DNA from: CAZFGK01 sp964518635
Lineage (GTDB): Bacteria; Zixibacteria; MSB-5A5; GN15; FEB-12
Length of the DNA: 64,000 nt
Direction: 5' to 3'
Assembly (NCBI GenBank): GCA_964518635.1
Contig: CAZFGK010000009.1
Location: forward strand, 1 to 64,000
Part shown: piece by piece, positions 9,233 to 16,105 of the stretch
Numbering within the stretch: the first letter of the stretch is position 1
How the letters are laid out: the number at the start of each line of letters is the position of its first letter
The notes under the pieces: generated by a model
Seen by the model: the letters and a program-made list of their open reading frames with translations, nothing else
The model's database searches: none
What the model was told of the DNA's origin: nothing
Translations under genes and position numbers: made by a program

Positions 9233-10357
9233 ATGCCCCGATTGAACTCCTCTTCTTCCCTCTTAGGCCGACATACCTTCGTGAGACGCTTCTGGGAGTT
9301 TCTCATCTTTCTCCCTCCGTCTGCATTCATGGGCTATTTGATTCATGTCAGACAATTGCGCGCCGAGCAGCCCTCCAATCTTTTCATCTGGATCGCCGAC
9401 TCTTACATCTACTGGGGGTTCTGGTGGTTGGCACTTCCGCTACTGCGACGAGTTGCTTCAAAGTGGAGTGATCAGGGGAAGCTTACTCTTCGTCACGTGA
9501 TCTATCATTCATTTCTCTCTGTACCTGCCGCACTCCTGAATCTTGCGGTTTCGGTGTATGGGTCAATCACAGTTTTTCGAGAAGATCCCGGATTCGCGTA
9601 TTTCTGGTCACAATATGTACCGACTGCTCTACGGTTCCTGCCGGTTTCGATGCTAATGTACGCTTCGATCGTGGGGATTCTCATTGCTGGGAATCTTCGC
9701 CGGAAACTTCGTGAAGAACAGGAGCAAGCCTTGCAGCTACGAGAAGAGGCAACCCGCTCTCAATTGGCAGCATTGCAGGGGCAGGTGAACCCGCACTTTC
9801 TCTTCAACACCCTCAATTCCCTGGATGTACTGATCAGAAGCGGACAATCGACCGAGGCATCGAATCTTCTCCATCAGCTCTCTGATCTTTTGCGAACATC
9901 ACTCGGGCAACAACGGGAGCTGACACATACGCTTGAAAATGAGTTGCGAATCGTTGATCTCTACTTATCGATAGAACGTGTGCGCTTCTCTGACCGTCTG
10001 ACTATCTCAAAACAGATCGAATCTTCCGTGACCGGCTTTCATGTCCCTATCTTCGCATTACAGACTCTTGTCGAAAACGCCATTCGTCACGGAATCGCGA
10101 AGAAAGTAGGCCCGGGGGTCCTCGAAGTAATAGCAGGCAGAGTCGGCGATGATCTATCAATCAAAGTCCGTGACAACGGTCCGGGGAAATCGGAACCCGC
10201 CAGTTTGTCTGAAGGGACTGGAGTAGGCCTTGCGAATTTGGGCCGAAGACTCTCGTTGCTTTATGGGAGGGATGACCTCCTATGCTCTCGACGAATTGAT
10301 AACGAGGTAACTGAGTATCGACTCGACGTCCCTATTAAGCAGGTTACAGGATCATGA
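9233..10357 (+). CDS. LytS/YehU-type sensor histidine kinase
   Basis: 374 residues. The N-terminal third has about four hydrophobic membrane segments (roughly 22-38, 52-72, 92-112 and 133-152) with no recognised sensor domain. A coiled-coil linker (155-180) leads to the His_kinase (PF06580) motif NPHFLFNTLNSL with the phospho-accepting His near residue 188. The ATPase part shows VENAIRHGI (N box), DNGPG and GVGLANLGRRL (G boxes). This family phosphorylates LytTR-type response regulators, and such a gene overlaps its 3' end by 4 nt, so the two form one cognate pair. The stimulus cannot be read from the sequence. No strong ribosome-binding site precedes the ATG. Confidence 0.92.
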   Translation: MPRLNSSSSLLGRHTFVRRFWEFLIFLPPSAFMGYLIHVRQLRAEQPSNLFIWIADSYIYWGFWWLALPLLRRVASKWSDQGKLTLRHVIYHSFLSVPAALLNLAVSVYGSITVFREDPGFAYFWSQYVPTALRFLPVSMLMYASIVGILIAGNLRRKLREEQEQALQLREEATRSQLAALQGQVNPHFLFNTLNSLDVLIRSGQSTEASNLLHQLSDLLRTSLGQQRELTHTLENELRIVDLYLSIERVRFSDRLTISKQIESSVTGFHVPIFALQTLVENAIRHGIAKKVGPGVLEVIAGRVGDDLSIKVRDNGPGKSEPASLSEGTGVGLANLGRRLSLLYGRDDLLCSRRIDNEVTEYRLDVPIKQVTGS

Positions 10358-11064
10358 CCATTCGCACACTTATTGTTGATGATGAACCTCTGGCCCGTCA
10401 GGGACTCGCCATGTCACTCTCACGTGAGTCGGATATAGAAATTGTTGGACAGTGCGGGGACGGATTGCAGGCGATATCGACAATACGTCAGCTGTCAATC
10501 GACCTGATCTTTCTTGATATCGAAATGCCCGGACTAGACGGTCTCGAAGTTGCACGTCTGGCACGGGGTGAGAAGGCGCCGCTTGTCGTCTTTGTGACTG
10601 CGTTTGATCAGTATGCGGTTCGTGCTTTCGATCGCGCAGCTATTGATTATCTGGTGAAACCAGTCTCCCCGGTTCGGCTGGGTCAGGCACTGGACAGGGT
10701 GCGTATGCGACTAAATGAACGTCGAGGCGTAGTTCTAGCACCGACAAGTGCTGCGATGACACAAACCGATACCATCGGCGGTATCGATGTTGGCATCATT
10801 CAATGGATCGAAGCAGAAGACTATTACATAAAGTTACATACTACGAATGGCTCTCATCTTGTTCGTGAGTCTATCGCAAGTCTCGAACAGCGACTTGATG
10901 CGAAGACATTTCGCCGAGTGCATCGATCAACCATGGTTTCCCGTTATGCCGTCGACCATCTTGACGATCAGGGGACTGATTCCAAAGTGGTTCTCCGCGA
11001 TCAAACCGTTCTAAGAGTTGGACGAACTTATCTTGCTTCAGTTCGTGACTGGCTACAATCGTGA
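10354..11064 (+). CDS. LytTR-family response regulator
   Basis: 236 residues. The receiver domain (1-120) has the acidic pair VDDEP, the phospho-accepting Asp near residue 55 in FLDIEMPG, and the Lys of DYLVKP near 107. The C-terminal LytTR DNA-binding domain (about 140-236) is recognised from IEAEDYYIKLHT, RESIASLEQRL and FRRVHRSTMVS. LytTR proteins bind direct repeats upstream of target genes, often for extracellular products. The start codon overlaps the stop of the sensor kinase (ATGA), indicating translational coupling. The next gene downstream encodes a secreted FG-GAP protein and is a plausible target. Confidence 0.94.
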   Translation: MTIRTLIVDDEPLARQGLAMSLSRESDIEIVGQCGDGLQAISTIRQLSIDLIFLDIEMPGLDGLEVARLARGEKAPLVVFVTAFDQYAVRAFDRAAIDYLVKPVSPVRLGQALDRVRMRLNERRGVVLAPTSAAMTQTDTIGGIDVGIIQWIEAEDYYIKLHTTNGSHLVRESIASLEQRLDAKTFRRVHRSTMVSRYAVDHLDDQGTDSKVVLRDQTVLRVGRTYLASVRDWLQS

Positions 11065-11080
11065 AGAACGGTACACCACC

Positions 11081-11101
11081 GCAGCCAGTCACACTCGCGG
11101 C
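11081..11101 (+). promoter_or_regulatory. Candidate regulator-binding motif, copy 2
   Basis: Second copy of the 21-nt motif found at 9149-9169 (18 of 21 identical). It is located about 80 nt before the start of the FG-GAP protein gene. Confidence 0.35.
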
Positions 11102-11180
11102 AATTCGTTCTGTTCTTTGAAACATCCTCACGATCTTCTCATTGAAAAAACCCTAATCATTTTTCTTGAGAGGATCTGCC

Positions 11181-12974
11181 ATGCTGATTCGATTCAAAAC
11201 ACGACTTTTCGCTCTGCTCATTTTACTGCTGGGAATGTCACACCCCCTATCCGCTGCGGTCACCTTTACAAAGGTAACCACTGGCCCTATTCCGGCATCG
11301 GAAGGTGACTCACGTAGCGCAAATTTCATTGACTACGACAATGACGGCGATCTCGATCTCTACATTACGAACGGCCCGTCGACCGCTGATCGTTCATTCC
11401 TCTATCGAAACGATGGCGGGACATTTACTGAAATTCTGACCGACACGATTGCAAAGGTCCGATCCTCCGCGGACGGTGCGTCATTCGTTGATGCCGACAA
11501 TGACGGGGATCTCGATGCCTTCGTCGCAACGTGGTATGGGCAGAATGATCTGTACTACACGGGAAACGGAGATGGGACCTTTACTCGCACCGGTGGGAAT
11601 CCAATTGTAACCTCTGGCGGACATGGCGAATCCGGAAGCTGGGCGGATTATGACAGTGACGGGGACCTCGATCTGTATGTCTGCAACAGTGGCGGAGCGT
11701 TCGTGAATTTTCTCTTTCGCAATGATGACTCTGCGTTTACCCGGATTCTGACCGGCGGAATTGTGACCGAGGCCGATCGCTCACGCATCGGTGCGTGGGG
11801 GGACTATGATAATGACGGGGACGCCGATCTCTTCATTGCCAATGAGGCCAATCAACACGATGACCTTTTCCGGAATGATGCCGGTAGCTTTACCAAGATT
11901 ACTGCCGTTCCGCTGGTCAGCAGTGGTGGTGATTCGTTCAGCTCAAGCTGGGGGGATTACGACAATGATCTCGACCTTGATCTCATTGTCATTAACAATG
12001 CAAACCAGAACGAATTCCTCTGGCAAAACAATGGGAACGGTACATTCACACGCATCTTAACCGGTCCGGTTGTCAATTCCGCTGGTTATGGCGTCAGCTC
12101 AATTTGGGCTGATCTCGATAATGATGCTGATCTTGATCTCTATGTTACCAACGCCTTCGCCCCATCAGCAGTCCCGAATTTCCTCTTCTGGAATGATGGA
12201 GCCGGAAATTTTACGCAGGAACTAGCCGTCACTCCGGTTACCGATCTCGGCTGGACGTACGGTGCTGCTGTCGGGGATGTCGACCATGACGGCGATCTCG
12301 ATCTGGCCCTCGCGAAATGTCTGACGGAATCTGAAGCGGAAGCCTTGTATTTGAACGACGGCAACGGAAATAGCTGGCTGGAAGTCCTCCCGGAAGGAGT
12401 TGAGTCCAATCGGAGCGCGGTCGGGGCCCGAATAAAGATCAAGGCGACTATTGGTGGGACACCGAAATGGCAAATGCGTGAAATTTCCAGTCAGGATGGG
12501 TATGCCAGCCAGAACGGGCTTCGTGCACATTTTGGATTAGGGGATGCAACGATTATTGACTCTCTGGTCATCACTTGGCCCTCCGGAGCAGTGACGCGCC
12601 AAACCAATGTGCCGGTCAATCAGCGACTGTTTGTTCAGGAGTGTGTCCCTGGAGACCCGGACGGGGATGGGATTCTCTGCACAGATAATTGCCCGTCAGT
12701 TCCCAACCTTGATCAGTTGGACACAAACAATGACGGCATTGGTGACGCCTGCTGCTGTATGGGAACGACCGGAAATGTTGACGCTGATCCGCTTGAAAGT
12801 GTCGACATCGCCGATTTGACTGTTCTGGTTGATCACCTGTTTCTGAGTTTTACTCCCCTTGACTGTCCGAATGAGGGAAATTGCGATGGACTTGTAGGAG
12901 TTGATATCGGTGATCTTACTTCGCTGGTAGATCATCTTTTCATCTCTTTCGGACTCTTGGCTGTCTGCCCGTGA
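11181..12974 (+). CDS. Secreted FG-GAP/VCBS repeat protein with ASPIC/UnbV, thrombospondin-3-like and dockerin-like modules
   Basis: About 597 residues from ATG 11181 (AGAGGA upstream; an in-frame TTG at 11166 is less likely). Signal peptide to about residue 25. Residues ~30-400 contain about seven FG-GAP-like repeats with calcium-loop motifs such as DYDNDGDLDLYI, expected to fold as a beta-propeller. Residues ~405-490 match the ASPIC/UnbV domain (SRNAVGARIK-like SNRSAVGARIKIKA and DGYASQNGLRAHFGLG). A short thrombospondin type 3-like segment (DNCPSVPNLDQLDTNNDG) and two dockerin-like repeats end the protein. All modules suggest a calcium-binding extracellular or surface role; the ligand is unknown. 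Confidence 0.9.
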   Translation: MLIRFKTRLFALLILLLGMSHPLSAAVTFTKVTTGPIPASEGDSRSANFIDYDNDGDLDLYITNGPSTADRSFLYRNDGGTFTEILTDTIAKVRSSADGASFVDADNDGDLDAFVATWYGQNDLYYTGNGDGTFTRTGGNPIVTSGGHGESGSWADYDSDGDLDLYVCNSGGAFVNFLFRNDDSAFTRILTGGIVTEADRSRIGAWGDYDNDGDADLFIANEANQHDDLFRNDAGSFTKITAVPLVSSGGDSFSSSWGDYDNDLDLDLIVINNANQNEFLWQNNGNGTFTRILTGPVVNSAGYGVSSIWADLDNDADLDLYVTNAFAPSAVPNFLFWNDGAGNFTQELAVTPVTDLGWTYGAAVGDVDHDGDLDLALAKCLTESEAEALYLNDGNGNSWLEVLPEGVESNRSAVGARIKIKATIGGTPKWQMREISSQDGYASQNGLRAHFGLGDATIIDSLVITWPSGAVTRQTNVPVNQRLFVQECVPGDPDGDGILCTDNCPSVPNLDQLDTNNDGIGDACCCMGTTGNVDADPLESVDIADLTVLVDHLFLSFTPLDCPNEGNCDGLVGVDIGDLTSLVDHLFISFGLLAVCP

Positions 12975-13012
12975 TACTAGCACGGAAGTGATTCTAGTCT
13001 GGCGAAATCCAT

Positions 13013-13047
13013 AAATTCTCCCTATACTTCCGGTATAGGGAGAATTT
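13013..13047 (+). promoter_or_regulatory. Perfect 15-bp hairpin covering the ribosome-binding site of the next gene
   Basis: Positions 13013-13027 are the exact reverse complement of 13033-13047, with loop TTCCG. The right arm contains AGGGAG, the only Shine-Dalgarno-like sequence for the ATG at 13050, so the RNA hairpin would hide it. As DNA the same palindrome could be an operator. It lacks a T run, so it is not a canonical terminator. Confidence 0.75.
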
Positions 13048-13049
13048 GA

Positions 13050-13526
13050 ATGAGCCGTAGAACAGTACTTTTGACGACCCAATGTTTCCTCTTTCTGGTC
13101 ATGAGTTTCGCATTAGTTTCGAACTCTCATGCTGTAAACGGCAAGATCGTCCGTCAGGTTGTGGCTGGTGGCGGTGGAGTCACTACGGTGGGAGGAACGA
13201 GCCAGTTCTTTACTATAGGACAGCCAATAGTTCAGACCTTTACGTCGCAATCAAATACCATCAAGAGCGGCTTCTGGAGCGTCCCGAGCGCAGCAGTATG
13301 TTGTCAGCTCTCGACTGGTAATGTCGATTGTGACATCAACGCCTCGGTCGATATTGCTGACCTGACCGCTCTGGTCGACTACCTGTTTGTCAGCATGAAT
13401 CCCTTATGTTGTCAAGCGGAAGCAAATGTCGAAAAGGATGCTGTCATTGATATTTGTGATATGACGACCCTGGTTGATCATCTTTTTCTTGGATTTCAGC
13501 CTTTGCCCCCTTGCCGAGGGATCTAG
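13050..13526 (+). CDS. Small secreted protein with dockerin-like C-terminus
   Basis: 158 residues, same architecture as the protein at 8558: signal peptide (to about residue 28), a short region with QVVAGGGG and FTIGQPI, then a Cys-Cys pair and two dockerin-like repeats (DINASVDIADLTALVDYLF and DICDMTTLVDHLF). The second repeat has ICDM in place of IADL. The start ATG follows a 15-bp hairpin that contains its ribosome-binding site. Likely extracellular; partner unknown. Confidence 0.8.
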   Translation: MSRRTVLLTTQCFLFLVMSFALVSNSHAVNGKIVRQVVAGGGGVTTVGGTSQFFTIGQPIVQTFTSQSNTIKSGFWSVPSAAVCCQLSTGNVDCDINASVDIADLTALVDYLFVSMNPLCCQAEANVEKDAVIDICDMTTLVDHLFLGFQPLPPCRGI

Positions 13527-13536
13527 TAGTAGCGAC

Positions 13537-13899
13537 GTGACTCAGTTGGAAAAGCCGTCGCACAGGGAGATTGCTCTCAAGATCGATGCTCCTACTGCTG
13601 AAGCCCTACGATCAGTTCTTGATCGTCCCGAGCATGCAAGACTGGCGATTCATATCTATTTTCAAGGCTTCGGCTGAGGACGTCCCTCTTTGGGACTGGC
13701 TCTGGATGAGCCAAATGCAGAATTTCACGCTCTGGTCTGGACCGGTGTCAATGATTCTAGTTTGACTATCTATGCATCACCCACGCTATTCGAATATTTG
13801 TCTAAGTATGGTGAAGTTTCTATCGATTTGGCCAGAGTTACGTCAAAGGGTCCGATGTTCCGAGTGAGCGTCGGTGATGAAGAAGAGTTCAACTGCTAA
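13537..13899 (+). CDS. Probable HesB/IscA-like selenoprotein (in-frame TGA read as selenocysteine)
   Basis: Two open stretches lie in the same frame, separated only by TGA at 13675-13677. Joined, they give about 120 residues with IHIYFQGFG-U-GRPSLGLALDEP, which matches the HesB-like pattern in which a conserved Cys precedes GGPSLGLALDEP; known HesB-like selenoproteins carry Sec at this position. The region after the TGA continues with family-like VSIDLARV and ends EEEFNC. A 6-bp stem with loop TGGAT (13697-13713) begins about 20 nt after the TGA; the loop has G at its second position, as in bacterial SECIS elements. Start at GTG 13537 is the best in-frame choice but has no clear ribosome-binding site. 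No selA, selB or selC gene is in the window. The alternative is a nonsense-mutated gene. Confidence 0.78.
13697..13713 (+). promoter_or_regulatory. Candidate bacterial SECIS element
   Basis: Stem TGGCTC/GAGCCA with loop TGGAT. The loop starts 25 nt after the TGA, within the spacing reported for bacterial SECIS elements, and has a G among its first two bases. It lies inside the reading frame, as bacterial SECIS elements do. Confidence 0.65.
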
Positions 13900-13940
13900 C
13901 TCTCTTCCTGCATGAAATTGCATATCTCTCTCCGTTTCAG

Positions 13941-13968
13941 TTGACATCGCCTGAACTCAGCGTACTTT
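13941..13968 (+). promoter_or_regulatory. Likely promoter of tRNA-His
   Basis: Perfect -35 box TTGACA (13941-13946), 16-bp spacer and a weaker -10 box TACTTT (13963-13968), ending 32 nt before the tRNA. Confidence 0.5.
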
Positions 13969-14000
13969 CATAAGCAGAAACAGAAATTTCCGACTCGATT

Positions 14001-14074
14001 GCCGGGGTAGCTCAGCTGGTTAGAGCGCCTGTCTGTGGAACAGGAGGTCGGCAGTTCGAACCTGCCCCTCGGTA
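14001..14074 (+). tRNA. tRNA-His (anticodon GTG)
   Basis: Complete cloverleaf. Acceptor GCCGGGG pairs with CCTCGGT (two G-T pairs, including the terminal 1-72 position). The D arm begins GCTCAGC. The anticodon stem CCTGT/ACAGG encloses loop CTGTGGA with anticodon GTG. The T arm is GGCAG/CTGCC with TTCGAAC. CCA is not encoded. Position 73 is A and position -1 is T, unlike the usual G-1:C73 pair of bacterial tRNA-His. Confidence 0.93.
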
Positions 14075-14124
14075 GATCAAATTGGGTTTCAACGAATGTC
14101 CTTCGCAATTCCTGCGCTTCTCCA

Positions 14125-14152
14125 TTGAAAAATTGAACTAAAATGCTATATT
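14125..14152 (+). promoter_or_regulatory. sigma70-like promoter of the M43-like peptidase genes
   Basis: TTGAAA (14125-14130), 16-bp spacer, TATATT (14147-14152). It lies about 100 nt before the start of the first of two adjacent peptidase genes. Confidence 0.55.
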
Positions 14153-14252
14153 CATAAAGTACTGCACCCGGTCCTGACCGCCCACCAAGTCGAATAATAG
14201 GCCACCATTACCTCAGACAAGCGCGATGACCTTGTTTGAAGGGGAGGATATG

Positions 14253-16097
14253 ATGTTTTTGAAACTGGCTGCTAGAGTTCTTTCAGTTTGCCTACTGGCG
14301 TTCACCTATTCAACTGTGGCGCAGGCTCAGGAACGAGTCGGAGTGTGTGGAACAGAGGTCGAGTATGGACGTTTTCGGCAGGATAATCTTTCTCTCGGTG
14401 CCTCCTGCCCGACCAACGGATTCTGCGACAATCCCGCCACCCGCGACACCTATTCCGTCGACTCAACGACCCAAATATTTTACATCCGTATGTACATTCA
14501 TGTTTTTCGAGAAGATAACGGAACAAATCCGGCCGCAACTGAGCAGGATATTATTGAGTCGATGGACGAACTGAATGCTGAGTATGCTCTCGCCGGCATT
14601 CAATTCAGCTATGAGTATCGTTTCATTAATTCATCTCAGTATCGTCACATGGATCGGAATACCGAGAATCTCGGTATGAAGGGCATTTATTCAATCTCTC
14701 CTTCAACCCAGATTAACGTTTTCGTAACGGAAATTATCGACAATACCCTTCCTCCGGGTCAGGTGATTCTCGGGTATGCTACTTTTCCCTGGTCATCAAA
14801 TGTGTTTCTCAGCTCAGGTGGGGTTGTTCTGACTGATGTGAACATCGGCGGCATCGGATCCGGGCAGACTACCTTCATTCATGAAATGGGGCACGCGCTT
14901 GGTCTCTGGCACACGCACCATGGTGTCAGTGAAGTCGCTGCTTGTGCGGATTGCTACGAAACCCCGGTAGGAATCGACAATGATGTGGTCGGCGATTTTT
15001 GCGCCGATACTCGTCCCACACCGACCAATTTTAACTGCGGAAACCCCGGCGGTAACGATGCATGCACCGCTGCTCCATGGGGTACCACAGACTTCCTGAA
15101 CTACATGGGCTATTCCAACTGTTCAGATCGATTTTCACCTCAGCAGCGTGCACGGCTTCGGTGCTGGAGTCTGAATGGACTCACCGCCTGGGTCAAACCA
15201 GTTCATATCATCGCTGATACAATATTTGGACCCGCCCCGTTGACCGTCAACTTTGCCGGCTATACTGGCAAGACGGTTACCGATTGGGACTGGAATTTTG
15301 GAGATGGCTCCCCGGAAGGTAATAGTCAGAACGAGTCGCATGTCTACACGACTGGCGGTACGCGAACCGTCACCGCAACGATTGATGTTCCCGGTGGGAC
15401 ATTCAATGAGACTGTCACCGACATGATCTATGTCCATGCGGATACTCTTCGAGGAGATTCTCTATCTGTCGCTCCGAATCAAGTTTTCGACATGTATGTG
15501 AATGTCGATAACAAGTGTCCGTTAACGAATCTCGTCATTCCGATTAAATGGACTGGCTCCCCACTTTCATTGGCTCTTCAACCGAATGGAATCACGCATC
15601 TTGGGACTCGTTCGGCAGCAGGAATTCTTGACACAAGTGCTCAAAACTTTGCGGGGAAAATTGCGATTCTCACCATCGACATGCCAGAGGGCTCTCCAAT
15701 CCCCGTCGGAAGTGGCCCCGTTTTGAAACTGACCTTTAAAGCCCCCTTCCTGACGGTACCGGGAACCACCTTTGTGACGTTTACTCCGCAACTCCTAAAT
15801 AACGCGACCCACACCACTATCCCCGGCTCGTATGCACCTTTCACTATTAGTGGTCAGGTGAATATGGGTTGTTGCAAGAACCGTGTAGGCAATGTCGACA
15901 ATGATCCTGCCGACGGAGTCGATATCGCTGACCTGACTGCATTGGTTGACCACCTCTTCATTTCCTTCACGCCTCTGTCCTGTGTGAAGGAAGCAAACTG
16001 TGACGGAGATGTCGGCGGGAGTGTTGATATTGCCGACCTGACCGCATTGGTTGACCACCTGTTCATCTCCTTTACTCTGCTGCCGAATTGCCAGTAG
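14253..16097 (+). CDS. Secreted M43-like zinc metalloprotease with PKD, cohesin-like and dockerin-like modules
   Basis: About 614 residues; ATG 14253 lies 5 nt after GGGGAGG (14250 also possible). Signal peptide ends near AQAQ. The catalytic domain (about 60-310) has the zinc motif HEMGHALGLWH near residue 209, followed by a Cys-rich segment and FLNYMGYSNC, as in the pappalysin-like M43 family. A PKD domain (about 320-390, DWDWNFGDGSPEG) is followed by a beta-sandwich of about 130 residues that resembles a cohesin module, then two dockerin-like repeats (DIADLTALVDHLFISF twice). Expected to act outside the cell. It is directly followed by a paralogue. Residues of the zinc site are intact. Confidence 0.9.
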   Translation: MFLKLAARVLSVCLLAFTYSTVAQAQERVGVCGTEVEYGRFRQDNLSLGASCPTNGFCDNPATRDTYSVDSTTQIFYIRMYIHVFREDNGTNPAATEQDIIESMDELNAEYALAGIQFSYEYRFINSSQYRHMDRNTENLGMKGIYSISPSTQINVFVTEIIDNTLPPGQVILGYATFPWSSNVFLSSGGVVLTDVNIGGIGSGQTTFIHEMGHALGLWHTHHGVSEVAACADCYETPVGIDNDVVGDFCADTRPTPTNFNCGNPGGNDACTAAPWGTTDFLNYMGYSNCSDRFSPQQRARLRCWSLNGLTAWVKPVHIIADTIFGPAPLTVNFAGYTGKTVTDWDWNFGDGSPEGNSQNESHVYTTGGTRTVTATIDVPGGTFNETVTDMIYVHADTLRGDSLSVAPNQVFDMYVNVDNKCPLTNLVIPIKWTGSPLSLALQPNGITHLGTRSAAGILDTSAQNFAGKIAILTIDMPEGSPIPVGSGPVLKLTFKAPFLTVPGTTFVTFTPQLLNNATHTTIPGSYAPFTISGQVNMGCCKNRVGNVDNDPADGVDIADLTALVDHLFISFTPLSCVKEANCDGDVGGSVDIADLTALVDHLFISFTLLPNCQ

Positions 16098-16105
16098 AAC
16101 ACGAA

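Noticed and set aside
13682..13696. Hairpin GTCCC-TCTTT-GGGAC as the SECIS element
   Set aside because: Its loop begins only 9 nt after the TGA and has no G in the first two loop positions; the stem at 13697-13713 fits the bacterial pattern better.
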